In this document: piece by piece, positions 15,367 to 25,203 of the stretch
Numbering within the stretch: position 1 is the first letter of the stretch
Layout of the letters: each line of letters opens with the position of its first letter
Assembly: GCA_002722955.1 (NCBI GenBank)
Contig: PBMZ01000110.1
Coordinates: forward strand, 1 to 58,688
Reading direction: 5' to 3'
DNA from: Planctomycetaceae bacterium
GTDB taxonomy: Bacteria; Planctomycetota; Planctomycetia; Planctomycetales; Planctomycetaceae
Length of the DNA: 58,688 nt
Translations under genes and position numbers: made by a program
The notes under the pieces: generated by a model
What the model saw: the letters and a program-made list of their open reading frames with translations, nothing else
What the model was told of the DNA's origin: nothing
The model's database searches: none

Positions 15367-18300
15367 ATGGCTCCCAAAGCGTCGGGGAAGAAAAAAGCCC
15401 CGCCTGAATTAAAGATACCCAAAAAGCTTGGCAAGTATGACGTCGTCAAAAAACTTGGCCAGGGTGGTATGGGAGCCGTGTTGCTTGCCAAGGACACGCA
15501 GCTGAACCGGACAGTGGCTCTGAAGGTTTTGCCCCGCGAAAAGGCCGAGAACCCAACACTTGTCAAACGTTTTAAGTCCGAGGCCAAAGCGGCCGCTCAG
15601 CTGAAACACGAAAATATTGTCGCCGTGTACGAAGCCGGCGAGGCGAGCGGACTGTTATTCATCGCGCTGGAATACATCGAAGGACGCGATATTAGCGAGT
15701 TGATGCGAAAACAGGGCCCGATTCCACCAAAGCGGTCGATCGACATCATCAAACAAACCGCCGCGGCGCTCGAGCACGCTCACGGACAAGGCATCGTGCA
15801 CTGTGACATCAAGCCCTCAAATCTAATGATCCAGCGCGATGGCAAGGTCAAGTTGACCGACATGGGGCTGGCGCGATCGATTGATGAAGCTGCTAAAACG
15901 GACATCACGAAGACGGGAACAACGGTTGGCACGGTTGACTACATGGCGCCCGAGCAGGCTCGCAGTAGCAAGTTGGCCGATGGTCGCAGCGACATTTATT
16001 CGCTGGGGTGCACTTGGTATCACATGCTGACTGGTCAACCGCCGTTTAACGACGGCAGTTTGATGAACAAGCTGAACGCGCACGCCAGCACGCCGCCGCC
16101 CGATCCGCGATTGATCAACGAGTCTGTGCCGGAAAGCCTGTCGCCAATCATTCAACAGATGATGGCCAAGGATCCGCAGCATCGCCATCAGACGTGTGGC
16201 GAGTTGCTCGAAGACCTGCAGAACTCGACGATTCGCCGGAATGCTGTCTCGACCGACGACTTGTCCGCACTTGCTGATGCCGACCAGTATGAGGGCGACG
16301 AATACGAATATGAGTACGAGTACGAAGACGAATCCTCGGAAGAGACTTCGAAGAAGAAAAAGAAACGCCGTCGGCGTCAGCGTGGTTCGTCCGGCGCAGC
16401 TGCGGAAACTCGAAGCCGCAAGTCCTCAAAAACGTCAGGGAACTTGCCACCAATTGGTGATCGCCCCGATCGAACGATCGATGACGTCGAAGGCCAAGGC
16501 CCGAAATCGAGTACAGACCGCTATAAGGTGTTAGGGATTGGTGCGGCCATCGTCGTCGGTGTCGCCATATTGGGGTGGATTGGCCAACAGTTTGGATCAG
16601 CTTTAGGTGGCTCGAACTCAACACCGGTCGATAACACGCTATTCAATGCCATGCAAGAACGGCAAAACGCCGTTAACGGAAATGGTGGCGATGCTAGCCA
16701 GCAAGGAAATCAAAATGGCACGGACACCGAGGTCGGTATCGACACTGGCGTCACATCAAGCGAACGTGTGGCAGCGTCCGACGGGGACGTCACTGGGCCG
16801 AAGTTGACTTTGCCGACTTTGAACATTGGTCGAGAAGGGGAACGACAGCACTTGCCAGCGTGGGTGACTTCCCAGGACGAGTCGCCAGCACTTCCACTGT
16901 TAACCGTCACGCGGCGACCGACGTTGCCAACGCAATTCTCGACTTTGGACGCTGCGCTCTCGGAAATCACCAATGAGGGGGCCGTCATTCAGCTGACTGG
17001 GCAAGGGCCGTTTTACTTGCCTGCGACCGAAATCAAAGATCGTTCCAGTGTTGTGATTCGAGGCGACGCGGACAATCGACCGTTGATTCTGCTAGTCCCG
17101 TCGGGGATTGCTGATGACTCGTTGTTGAAGTTTTCGAACACGTCGTTGACGCTTCACAACGTCGACCTGCATGTTTTGGCGAATCACTTCCCGACAAGCC
17201 GTCCCGTCAATGTTGTCGATGTTCGTGGTGGCGATTCCGCTTTGATTGGGACATCGATTACAGTCGGTGGTGAACGGCTCGGTCGAATGACAGCCGTTTC
17301 CGTTCAAGGGGCAATTTCTGTTGCGGGCGAGGAAGTGTCCGCAATCGACGGTCAGCCAGCAACGACGCGAGACACTCGACTTTTACTCGATCGAGTCATG
17401 GTTCGGGGGCAAAACTGCCAGGCGGTTCATATCGACAAGAATCATGTCGACGCGTTGATCTATAGCAGTTGTTTGGTGACGGGCTCGGCACCGCTCATCG
17501 AATTGACCAGCAAAGTGCAATGGGGAGCTGCGAAAGGAAAAGCGGACCGGCATGTGAGGTTCCTTTCCAGCACCGGAATCTCGAAATCAGCAAGCGTCGT
17601 TCTGGATGCAGCCGCAAACTCGGAAGACCCGCCCGAGACGAACATTACCCTGGTCAACTCGATCATCGCCGCAAGCGATCAAGCCTCGACGATGCTGTCG
17701 ATTCTCAGTTGGCCCACTAATCCCTTCCAAGACGAAGGCGAAAGCCGACTAAAGCAGCTTGTTTGGCAATCCAGCGGCACGTCGTACAACGGTTGGGAGC
17801 GATTGATCGAAGTCGAGGGCAACAGTTCCTTAAACGCTCGCGATGCTGGTGCCTGGCAACGCGTCTGGAATCACGACGTCGATCAAACTCAATTTGACTC
17901 CGAGCGATGGCCGAGGGGTCCGATTGAAAGCTTCGACAAGGTCAACATGAACGTGCTCTCGGCGTCAGCTGTCGAGATCAACATACGTGCGGTCGACGGT
18001 GGTCGTCCCGGGCCATTTTTTGACTCGCTTCCCGTCGTCAACACCGAATCGCTGGCGTTGGCCGTCGCCTTTGCGGATCGACCAGCCATGCAGACGAGTG
18101 TGATCCCGAAGGCGACTGCGGAGCATGCAACTCCCGAAATCCGGATTGATTTGGATGAGGGAGCCGACTTGGCTCGCGTCATCAATCAAGACAACTGGGA
18201 TGACGGCACGGTCTTCGTGGTTGTTGGTTCGGGGGCTGAGCCCATCGATCCAATCTTCATCACGGACAAGTCCGCGAAGATCGAGTTTCGCCAATCAAAC

Positions 18301-19317
18301 AATCAGATGCTCTTGTTCACACCTCAACCAGTCCAGAATCGATCGGCCGAAGACACTGCCATCTTTAACGTCGACGGTGGCAGCCTGGAATTGGTCAATG
18401 TGCAAGTGAACTTTCCGACGACAATGCGGCAGCCTTTGCCAACCAGATTTCTCAACGTCAACGACGGAAGTTTTATTCTTAACAATTGTCGTATCACCGG
18501 ACCCACATTAGATCAGACTGAATTTGATGGCATCATCAAATGGACGAGCAGTCAGCCGAACCGTAACGTTGCGGAATTCGGTGCGATTGTCGATTCCTAC
18601 CTCGTTGGCCCAGGACAACTGGTGTCGGCGCGGCTGCGATCAAGGCAATTGCACGTTCACAACAGCTTGCTGGTTTCGTTCAATTCGCTGTTTGATATTG
18701 ATGTTTTGGGATTCGATCCCAAAGTTGATGCGGCCATTGACCTGCAACGCTCGACACTGTCCGCCGCCGAGAATTTCTTCGAAGTTCGGTCGACTCGTAT
18801 CTCGAAGGCAGCAACTGTGCCGTTGACCTTCTTCGCCGAACAGTGCGTCTTCGCCCCTCCCGTCGGTGATTCCAAAACCAAATTGATCGTGCGCGAGTCA
18901 TCCGCGGCGCAGTTCGGTTTGCTCCAATGGCGTGGCAATGCAAACGGTTTCGTCTCGGACATCGGACAATACGTGGCCACAAAGACGGATCAAGACGCTC
19001 AGCAATTCGGGCCTGTCTGGGAGCAAGCGTGGGGTGCAGAAAACAGCTTTCGCGTGCTGACCGGCGACGCCGTTCGCATGTCGGGCCAACTTCCGCGTCG
19101 TGGTGCCGTGAAGACGGATTCCTTTCTGTTAGCAGGAAACTGTCAAGCCGCTCGTTGGGGCAAGGGTGGTCATCCCATCGGCTTCGACCAAGAGGTCTGG
19201 CCAGAAATGAAAGTTGCAGAAGTCGTCAACACCGCCAAGCCAGCGGCGCCTACCCAAGTGAAGCCTGCTGTGCCGCCCAAGAAGAACACTGGGTTGCGTC
19301 CAGTGATCGGCTTTTAG
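15367..19317 (+). CDS. Ser/Thr protein kinase with large beta-helix-like outer domain
   Basis: A 1316-residue single-pass membrane kinase. The kinase domain covers about 22-290: glycine loop LGQGGMGAVLLA, Lys53 in VALKVLP, catalytic loop HCDIKPSNLM (145-154), then DMG in place of DFG and GTVDYMAPEQA. It is followed by an acidic Glu/Tyr run and a poly-Lys/Arg run (about 315-350), and a membrane helix VLGIGAAIVVGVAILGW at about 388-405. The remaining 900 residues are outside the inner membrane and contain repeated short beta segments such as FLNVNDGSFILNNCRITGP, suggesting a parallel beta-helix, possibly in two tandem halves (near 560-780 and 980-1200). This may be a ligand-sensing domain. The ATG at 15367 has GAGG 6 bp upstream. 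The gene is monocistronic. Confidence 0.88.
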   Translation: MAPKASGKKKAPPELKIPKKLGKYDVVKKLGQGGMGAVLLAKDTQLNRTVALKVLPREKAENPTLVKRFKSEAKAAAQLKHENIVAVYEAGEASGLLFIALEYIEGRDISELMRKQGPIPPKRSIDIIKQTAAALEHAHGQGIVHCDIKPSNLMIQRDGKVKLTDMGLARSIDEAAKTDITKTGTTVGTVDYMAPEQARSSKLADGRSDIYSLGCTWYHMLTGQPPFNDGSLMNKLNAHASTPPPDPRLINESVPESLSPIIQQMMAKDPQHRHQTCGELLEDLQNSTIRRNAVSTDDLSALADADQYEGDEYEYEYEYEDESSEETSKKKKKRRRRQRGSSGAAAETRSRKSSKTSGNLPPIGDRPDRTIDDVEGQGPKSSTDRYKVLGIGAAIVVGVAILGWIGQQFGSALGGSNSTPVDNTLFNAMQERQNAVNGNGGDASQQGNQNGTDTEVGIDTGVTSSERVAASDGDVTGPKLTLPTLNIGREGERQHLPAWVTSQDESPALPLLTVTRRPTLPTQFSTLDAALSEITNEGAVIQLTGQGPFYLPATEIKDRSSVVIRGDADNRPLILLVPSGIADDSLLKFSNTSLTLHNVDLHVLANHFPTSRPVNVVDVRGGDSALIGTSITVGGERLGRMTAVSVQGAISVAGEEVSAIDGQPATTRDTRLLLDRVMVRGQNCQAVHIDKNHVDALIYSSCLVTGSAPLIELTSKVQWGAAKGKADRHVRFLSSTGISKSASVVLDAAANSEDPPETNITLVNSIIAASDQASTMLSILSWPTNPFQDEGESRLKQLVWQSSGTSYNGWERLIEVEGNSSLNARDAGAWQRVWNHDVDQTQFDSERWPRGPIESFDKVNMNVLSASAVEINIRAVDGGRPGPFFDSLPVVNTESLALAVAFADRPAMQTSVIPKATAEHATPEIRIDLDEGADLARVINQDNWDDGTVFVVVGSGAEPIDPIFITDKSAKIEFRQSNNQMLLFTPQPVQNRSAEDTAIFNVDGGSLELVNVQVNFPTTMRQPLPTRFLNVNDGSFILNNCRITGPTLDQTEFDGIIKWTSSQPNRNVAEFGAIVDSYLVGPGQLVSARLRSRQLHVHNSLLVSFNSLFDIDVLGFDPKVDAAIDLQRSTLSAAENFFEVRSTRISKAATVPLTFFAEQCVFAPPVGDSKTKLIVRESSAAQFGLLQWRGNANGFVSDIGQYVATKTDQDAQQFGPVWEQAWGAENSFRVLTGDAVRMSGQLPRRGAVKTDSFLLAGNCQAARWGKGGHPIGFDQEVWPEMKVAEVVNTAKPAAPTQVKPAVPPKKNTGLRPVIGF

Positions 19318-19340
19318 AAGCCTTAGCTCCATCGCTGGCA

Positions 19341-19412
19341 GTTGGAGTCCAGCCTTTAGACGCTCGAGTGGACTTCAACAAACAGTTTGGCGGCTAAAGC
19401 CTGGACTCCAAC
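19341..19412. repeat. Imperfect inverted repeat after the kinase gene
   Basis: GTTGGAGTCCAG at 19341 and its complement ending at 19412 form 20-nt arms with two mismatches (…CCTTTAG against …GGCTTTAG). It lies between two convergent genes and may act as a two-way terminator. The motif reads like a dispersed element. Confidence 0.6.
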
Positions 19413-19431
19413 GATTCGTGTGCGATGCTGG

Positions 19432-19860
19432 TTAGCTCGCGTCATCGAATTCGCCAGGGTTGAAGTTCACCAGTCGACCGTCTCGGAAGACTAGGTAATA
19501 GCTTTTCCCACGGTTGTCCGGGCCCCATTTGTAGACTTCGTCGGAACTGCGATAGTGGCCGCCGCTGGATTTGATCCAGGTATCATTGGGAACACGCTTT
19601 CCGGGCTCGCCCATGGCTTCGCCGACGTCGGCAACAGTCATGCCCGTGTCCACCGCCTTCGCCAACAACCAACGCACATCGGGCGAGCTGCGTTCTTGTT
19701 GAAAGCGTTGCCTGTGCAGAGCGATTTCCTTATCGGACGGCGGCGGTGCTGGAACCAACCGCGTAATGACGTCCGTGCTTATCGCATCGAGAGACTCGCA
19801 GCCAGCGAGAAGTGGGGCGAGGGCGGCAAGCAGCGCTGCTAGAAAGCTTCGTTTACTCAT
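19432..19860 (-). CDS. Small lipoprotein
   Basis: A 142-residue protein with a lipoprotein signal MSKRSFLAALLAALAPLLAG followed by Cys21. The mature part contains a stretch like the SmpA/BamE fold in outline: a helical half (DKEIALHRQRFQQE; AVDTGMTVADVGEAMGEPGK) followed by beta strands (DEVYKWGPDNRGKSYYLVF, FRDGRLVNFNPGEF). The GMTVADVGEAMGEPG segment followed by a YKW...YYLVFRDGRLV hairpin is what suggests this. Assignment to that family is tentative. The start at 19860 is set by the signal; an in-frame upstream start has no supporting signal. The neighbours offer no clear functional hint. Confidence 0.7.
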   Translation of the reverse strand: MSKRSFLAALLAALAPLLAGCESLDAISTDVITRLVPAPPPSDKEIALHRQRFQQERSSPDVRWLLAKAVDTGMTVADVGEAMGEPGKRVPNDTWIKSSGGHYRSSDEVYKWGPDNRGKSYYLVFRDGRLVNFNPGEFDDAS

Positions 19861-19998
19861 AAGGATGTTCCCTCCATGGAACATGAATCCTCGTTGAGTC
19901 ATAGTCGAAGCAACTGCGTCACCTCGACGAACCCCGAGCATGTTAGCTCGGCATCCGAAATGCGGCTAGTCGAGTACGAACGACTGAGGCTTTGAGTC

Positions 19999-21258
19999 TT
20001 AGCCTTGGTTCATGGCTTCAGCCAAGATGCGAGAAGTACTCTCACGCATGATACGTGGATCAACCATCTCGCCGCGTTGCAATGTGGCTCGCACGTCCTT
20101 GCCGGAGATGAAGACGGGCTTTTCTTCCGAGTGATTTTCCATCAGGTCGACTCGCCCCAGCGATTCGTAGAACGCTGCGAAGCCAACATTGACGTTTTGA
20201 ATCTTCAGGTCGCCACCCAGCTTGGTGAAGATCTCTTGAGCATCGAAGTCGCCCCAGATGGCCGTGCCGTCTTTGTAAGGAGCGTCGGCGTGTTTGCGGC
20301 CGATGACGATGTGCGTGTAGCCCATGTTTTGACGATAGATGCCATGCATGACCGCTTCTTTCGGGCCACCGTAGAACATTTTGATGTCCAAGCCCAGCAA
20401 TAGCACGCGATCCGGCACACTGTCTTCTCGACCACCCCAGAGTTCCGTGTCGCTGTCGCCTTCGCCGAGTGCTCGATCGGTGATCAGCTTCTCGTAGGTT
20501 TGCATGCGAATCACAGCATTGACGTCGTCACCCTTGGTTTCACCGATCAGCGGGTTAAGGACAGCGCCGGCGTTCTTGCCGTCTTTCAGTAGAGATTCGA
20601 GGCCATACACCAACGCATACTCGTGAGCCCGGTGAAGCGGGTTCCGAGTTTGGAAGGCGACGACCGCGTCCCAGCCTTTTTCTTCCAATGTCGCTCGGAC
20701 TTCACGTGGCGTGAGCACGTACTTGCCAAACTCGGCGTTCTTCGACTGAGGCAACGCGCGGATCGTACCGCCGATGAGGTGCGTTTTGTCTTTGTCGCCA
20801 ACCAAGACCATGTCGCCACCGGGGTGGTCGGTGCGGTCGGTCAAGTAGACGCTCTTTAGGTACTTTTCCTTATCCCAAGGAAATACATCATCCAAGTCCA
20901 GCGTCGCGACGACGTTGCCTTCAGGGCAGGTCAACGCCACCTTTTGGCCGGCGGACAGATTGCTGGCAAGGTCACTGGTGACGGGAAACGAAATCGGAAT
21001 CGTCCAAGCGTAGGCTTGCCCGTTGCTATCAACCGTCGATTCGTCCAAGACACGATTGTAAACTTCGCTGTTCATCGGGCCTGTCAGCGGGCTGAGCGTT
21101 CCGTCACCGAAGCGGTAAACCGAGCTGAGGTCGGCTGCCGAAACCGGCACCTTGGGCAAGTCGGCCGCTGCGGCCTGAAAATCGGCGACTTCATCTGCAG
21201 GGACAGTACAGCAAACAGGTTGTTCTAATCCGCCGTGTGGGGCGATCAAACCAGACAT
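19999..21258 (-). CDS. sat: Sulfate adenylyltransferase (ATP sulfurylase)
   Basis: A 419-residue cytoplasmic enzyme that forms adenosine 5'-phosphosulfate and pyrophosphate from ATP and sulfate. The nucleotide motif [12 protein letters not shown] (203-214) and the second motif GRKHADAP are present, and the N-terminal PUA-like domain ([16 protein letters not shown]) and the C-terminal [16 protein letters not shown] element complete the homo-oligomeric Sat type; the heterodimeric CysDN type is excluded. There is no fused APS kinase domain. No other sulfate-assimilation gene is nearby. The neighbours are a sialidase gene upstream on the same strand (146 bp) and a lipoprotein gene downstream. It could serve assimilation, or activation of sulfate released by the many sulfatases of such genomes in reverse; direction cannot be told. 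Confidence 0.95.
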   Translation of the reverse strand: MSGLIAPHGGLEQPVCCTVPADEVADFQAAAADLPKVPVSAADLSSVYRFGDGTLSPLTGPMNSEVYNRVLDESTVDSNGQAYAWTIPISFPVTSDLASNLSAGQKVALTCPEGNVVATLDLDDVFPWDKEKYLKSVYLTDRTDHPGGDMVLVGDKDKTHLIGGTIRALPQSKNAEFGKYVLTPREVRATLEEKGWDAVVAFQTRNPLHRAHEYALVYGLESLLKDGKNAGAVLNPLIGETKGDDVNAVIRMQTYEKLITDRALGEGDSDTELWGGREDSVPDRVLLLGLDIKMFYGGPKEAVMHGIYRQNMGYTHIVIGRKHADAPYKDGTAIWGDFDAQEIFTKLGGDLKIQNVNVGFAAFYESLGRVDLMENHSEEKPVFISGKDVRATLQRGEMVDPRIMRESTSRILAEAMNQG

Positions 21259-21404
21259 GATTCTTCGATCCGTTGTTGAGTGGGTGAATTAATGAAACCG
21301 CGAAAGTAGGCCAAGCGGCTTCGAATTTCAAGCTGATCGCGGGTTTCAGGCGAAAATTGCTCGAACCAGAGAATGTAACGCGCTGAACAACTCAGCCACT
21401 TGGA

Positions 21405-22559
21405 CTACTTTTCGAGCCACTCAAGCGTAAATGTCACCAGCGAAATTGTGCGGTAACCGTCCTTTTCGTAAAGGACACCGATCCGTCCGTCAGGCAAGGT
21501 GACTAGGTTCGAGTAAGCGGCGCCGCCGGTGTGAATCTCTTTGATCACGGGCCAGGTCTTGCCTTCATCGTAGCTGAGCCAAACGTGCAAATGAGATCGA
21601 CCCTTGCCGCGCGGGCTCGAAAACAAGATACGGCTCTTGCTGCCACGTTTTGCATCATCGGGAAAAGAATAACGCAAAATGTTGGCTTGGCAGACCGGCG
21701 TGTTCAGGGCGTTGTGCGAAGTCACTTTTCCGAAGGAGTTGCCGCCGGTGGTGCTGACGGACAGTGCCCGCTTGTTCTTGCCGTGATACGAACGCATGGC
21801 TTGCAGGACCGAGCCGTCCGAAAGTTCGACCACCGCGGATTCGTTCGTCTTGTCCTCGTGGACACCGCCAAGCTTCCATGACTTCCCATGATCGTCCGAG
21901 TAAAAAACGTGACTTCGATACGGATGTTTCGAGGCGTCGGAATGGTCCGAGTGATTGCAGGGAATCAGCAATCGCCCCATGTGCTTGCCGTGAGTTAACT
22001 GAATGGCATTGCCGGGGCCCGTCGCGTACCAACGCCAATGCGGTTTGCGCGCCGTGTCGCTGATCTCGGTGGGCTTGGCCCAAGTCTTTCCATCGTCAGT
22101 CGAGTGAGTCATGAAGACGCGCCGCGGGAACTTGCTCTTACCCGCCATAATCTGACTCTCGTGATCAGCACCCAAATTCCAAGTTAGCGGCAACCAGATT
22201 GTCCCGGTTGATTGATCAACGACCGGTGCCGGGTTGCCGCAGGTGTTGTTGCCATCGTCCCAAACGACTTGTGGTGCGGACCATGTCTTGCCGAGATCTT
22301 CGGATCGACAAACAAGCATATCGATGTTGCCAGCATCCCCACGTCCGCTCTTGCGGCCTTCAGCAAACGCTAATAGCGTGCCTTTCTTCGTCAACACGAT
22401 CGCGGGAATCCGGTAAGTGTGATAGCCGCCTTTGCCCGAGGTAAAAACGTGCGTGTGTGGTAAGTTCACCGGCTCGGTCGACTCGGCTAATGCAAAGCGT
22501 GTCGAAAGTGTGAGCCATACGATAACAGCAAGTTTGCACAAACGTGTCGGCGATTTCAT
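21405..22559 (-). CDS. Exo-alpha-sialidase (GH33-like)
   Basis: A 384-residue exported six-bladed propeller hydrolase. It has a signal peptide (MKSPTRLCKLAVIVWLTLST then ALA-E), the RIP-type motif YRIPAIV that places the first catalytic-triad arginine, and Asp-boxes SEDLGKTW, STDDGKTW, SDDHGKSW, STTGGNSF and SYDEGKTW. NESAVVEL is the likely catalytic glutamate site, and the C-terminal GVLYEKDGYRTISL carries the tyrosine region. It would release terminal sialic acids or related sugars in the periplasm or outside. Length is normal for a single-domain enzyme without carbohydrate-binding modules. Members of the broader family act on other sugars, so the sialidase specificity is inferred. Confidence 0.88.
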   Translation of the reverse strand: MKSPTRLCKLAVIVWLTLSTRFALAESTEPVNLPHTHVFTSGKGGYHTYRIPAIVLTKKGTLLAFAEGRKSGRGDAGNIDMLVCRSEDLGKTWSAPQVVWDDGNNTCGNPAPVVDQSTGTIWLPLTWNLGADHESQIMAGKSKFPRRVFMTHSTDDGKTWAKPTEISDTARKPHWRWYATGPGNAIQLTHGKHMGRLLIPCNHSDHSDASKHPYRSHVFYSDDHGKSWKLGGVHEDKTNESAVVELSDGSVLQAMRSYHGKNKRALSVSTTGGNSFGKVTSHNALNTPVCQANILRYSFPDDAKRGSKSRILFSSPRGKGRSHLHVWLSYDEGKTWPVIKEIHTGGAAYSNLVTLPDGRIGVLYEKDGYRTISLVTFTLEWLEK

Positions 22560-22656
22560 GGCGGCGTTCTCGCTTCGGGACTGGTCAAAAAGAGGCTCAG
22601 CTTACACTGACTGCGCGGTGAAGAACAACGGTAGCGTGCCAAGTCTGCAGAACGTA

Positions 22657-22689
22657 AGAATCCCGGCTTTTCGCAAAAGCTGGGCTTCT
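22657..22689 (-). terminator. Hairpin after the ABC exporter genes
   Basis: A stem of about 15 nt (AGAATCCCGGCTTTT with its near complement) around CGC, 33 bp downstream of the lolD stop on the minus strand. No long T-run follows, so it may be a palindromic repeat that also works as a terminator. Confidence 0.5.
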
Positions 22690-22721
22690 ATGTGCGAACT
22701 TGCAAGACGCCATCTCGATAA

Positions 22722-23447
22722 CTAAGCGGCCTCGGCAAGCGTTTCGATGCGGCCTTCACTCAAGCGAACGATGCGGTCGGCTTGGTTGGCGATTGCATTG
22801 TCGTGAGTGACCATCAGAATAGTGAGATTGGTTTCATCATTGAGTTTCTTGAGCAAACTCATGATCTCTTGGCCCGTCGACGTGTCCAGATTTCCGGTCG
22901 GCTCGTCCGCTAGCAAGATCTCAGGTTCTGAGATCAATGCTCGAGCGATCGCCGCACGCTGCATTTCGCCTCCGGAAAGTTCTGACGGACGATGTTTCAG
23001 GCGGTGACCTAAACCAACTTGATCCAAGATCGATTGAGCGGCGTCTTTGTATTGCCGTTTCCGTTTCCAATACGTGAGCATCGGATGGCGGATCATCAAC
23101 GGTGCCAGCACGTTTTCCAAGACGCTCAGTTCCGGTAACAGATGGTAGAACTGAAAAATGAAACCGAAGACACGATTGCGCAAAACATCGCGCGTCTTGT
23201 TTGGCAGATCGTCGATTCGTTCTCCGTTGAACAGCACTTCGCCAACGGTTGGCGAGTCCAACAGACCCATCAAATGAAGCAACGTGCTCTTGCCTGATCC
23301 CGATTGGCCGACAACGGACAAGAATTCGCCCCGCTTCGCGGAGATCTCGACACCTCGAAGGACGGGAATCTTGTGTTGGCCTTTGAGATACGCTTTCTCC
23401 AAGGCAACCGTGGAAATGTGATTTGATGGCATGGGAAGAGTTGTCAT
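22722..23447 (-). CDS. ABC exporter ATP-binding protein, LolD-type
   Basis: A 241-residue ATPase with Walker A GQSGSGKS (47-54), Q-loop FQFYHLLPELSV, signature LSGGEMQRAAIARAL, Walker B ILLADEPTGNLD and the H-loop MVTHD. The MacB/LolD family powers lipoprotein release from the inner membrane, or peptide and drug export. The permease gene lies 46 bp upstream on the same strand, so the two form an operon and complex, and LolCDE-like lipoprotein sorting is the most likely role. No separate second permease (LolC against LolE) is nearby, so a homodimer of the permease is expected. Confidence 0.88.
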   Translation of the reverse strand: MTTLPMPSNHISTVALEKAYLKGQHKIPVLRGVEISAKRGEFLSVVGQSGSGKSTLLHLMGLLDSPTVGEVLFNGERIDDLPNKTRDVLRNRVFGFIFQFYHLLPELSVLENVLAPLMIRHPMLTYWKRKRQYKDAAQSILDQVGLGHRLKHRPSELSGGEMQRAAIARALISEPEILLADEPTGNLDTSTGQEIMSLLKKLNDETNLTILMVTHDNAIANQADRIVRLSEGRIETLAEAA

Positions 23448-23493
23448 TTTGAAACCGGATTTGGGAAACCAGAAACCGGAAAGGGCAGCGGTT

Positions 23494-25203
23494 TCATTCG
23501 TATCTCAGTGCTTGAACGGGATGAAGTCGTGATGCTCGGCGAGCTGGCAGGATACTTGCCATCACGGCGATGATCATGGCACCAAAGGCGACCCAGAATA
23601 CCATTACGGGTTCAACAACGGTTGGAATTTCGGGGAAGTAATAAACGGTTTCATCGAAGACCTTTCGGCCGCGGATGCTCGATAGGACATCTTCGATTTC
23701 GTTGATGTAAGTCACAAACAACAGACCCAAGCCAACGCCAACCGTGCTGCCGACGATTCCCAACGCCAAGCCATAAGACAAGAAGATCGACATCACACCG
23801 CGAGAGCTGGCACCGAGTGCTTTCAAGATGCCGATGTCGCGTGTCTTCTCGACCACGATCATGAAGAAGATCGCCAGGATACCGAAGCCCGCAACGGCGA
23901 TGATTAAGAACAGTAGCACATTCAAGATTGCTGTTTCGATCTCAACCGCGGCCAGCAACGGGCCTTGCTTCTGTTCCCAAGTTTGAATGCTGAAGTAATT
24001 GGGCGAGAAGACTTGTTGTAGCCGCGCGACGGCTTCTCCCGCCTGATCGTAATCCTTCAGCTTAATTTGAATCGACGTGATGGACTTTGTTCCCGATGGA
24101 TCGATCATCCCGCGGGCTCGCTGCAAGTACTCCAAATTGCAAAAGACCAATGTCGAGTCGTATTCGCTCATGCCGCTGCGAAAGACGTCGACGACCGTGG
24201 CGTTGAAGTGAACGGCCTCGGGCGGGCGACTGGATTTGACAGTGCTGACGGCAACGTCATCGCCCGGATTCACCATGCGGATGATTCGGACTTCTCCGGT
24301 GTGTGGATCTTTGACTGGCATTTCTACTAGGCCAGAACCAATGTAGAGTCGAGCGGGCCAAAGCGCCGCGGGATCCGGTGTTCCCTCGGCTTCGGCATCG
24401 TTCTTCTGCGTTTCGATGTTCGGTGGAGCGTCGAATGGAGTTTCAGGGAATTGGACAAGATTCCCGTCAGTTTTCTTCGCATCGGTCTCGTTCGAAACTG
24501 TCTGGACGGCATCGAACTCGGGCGGGCCGATGTTTGGTGGAGTGGCCGCCTCGGTTTCGGCGTCTCCGCCTGCGGGCTCGATCGATGATTGCTCGTCATT
24601 GAACGGTGGCGGGTCGTCAAATGGGCTCTCGCGGCGAAGACCGGGATCGTCAGGCAGCGATTGCCACAAGCGCTCTAATTCGGCCTTTCGTTCGACCCAT
24701 TCACGGCGGTACTCCCACCCTGCGTCTGTTAACTCCCAACCGGGTATCTCATTCATCGAGCGTAAAGGCTCGCGAACGACTTCGCCGTCTTTGGTGATTG
24801 TTCGGAAACTGTCGAGGCTCTCTTTGAGTGGTCCGACTTTGGCCTTTGTCACGGGATCGATTCCGATCAGCTGAATCGGTCGAGTCACCCAACGATCCGC
24901 GTACTCGAAGCTCAGCATTGCGTAGACCTGAACCGTGGCCGTCATGGCTTCGATGTATTCGCCCGCGCTTTGTTGTGCGAGTTGCATTTGACGTTCGGGA
25001 TCGGGGGCACCATCAAGGCTATGTGTCTCGATGATCACATCAGCGAGAATGCCGTGAATCCGCTCGCGCATTTCGGTGCCAAAGCCGGCCATCACACTGT
25101 TGACGACAATCATTGTCGCAACTCCAAGCATCACGCTGATAATGCTGGCTAAGGCGATGTATCGCGTTCGAAGATAACGCAAGCAAAGCAAGACCTTATA
25201 CAT
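23494..25203 (-). CDS. ABC exporter permease, LolC/LolE-type, with acidic insertion
   Basis: A 569-residue MacB/FtsX-fold permease. One membrane helix near the N-terminus (IALASIISVMLGVATMIVVN, 16-35) is followed by a periplasmic domain and three C-terminal helices (LNVLLFLIIAVAGFGILAIF; GVMSIFLSYGLALGIVGSTV; VFWVAFGAMIIAVMASILPA) ending in the family signature ARRASRLHPVQALRYE. LolC and LolE are near 400-415 residues, so this protein is some 150 longer. The excess lies at about 155-282 and is Pro/Asp/Glu/Thr-rich and likely disordered, inside the periplasmic domain. The gene lies 46 bp before lolD and 340 bp after mraZ. Confidence 0.85.
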   Translation of the reverse strand: MYKVLLCLRYLRTRYIALASIISVMLGVATMIVVNSVMAGFGTEMRERIHGILADVIIETHSLDGAPDPERQMQLAQQSAGEYIEAMTATVQVYAMLSFEYADRWVTRPIQLIGIDPVTKAKVGPLKESLDSFRTITKDGEVVREPLRSMNEIPGWELTDAGWEYRREWVERKAELERLWQSLPDDPGLRRESPFDDPPPFNDEQSSIEPAGGDAETEAATPPNIGPPEFDAVQTVSNETDAKKTDGNLVQFPETPFDAPPNIETQKNDAEAEGTPDPAALWPARLYIGSGLVEMPVKDPHTGEVRIIRMVNPGDDVAVSTVKSSRPPEAVHFNATVVDVFRSGMSEYDSTLVFCNLEYLQRARGMIDPSGTKSITSIQIKLKDYDQAGEAVARLQQVFSPNYFSIQTWEQKQGPLLAAVEIETAILNVLLFLIIAVAGFGILAIFFMIVVEKTRDIGILKALGASSRGVMSIFLSYGLALGIVGSTVGVGLGLLFVTYINEIEDVLSSIRGRKVFDETVYYFPEIPTVVEPVMVFWVAFGAMIIAVMASILPARRASRLHPVQALRYE

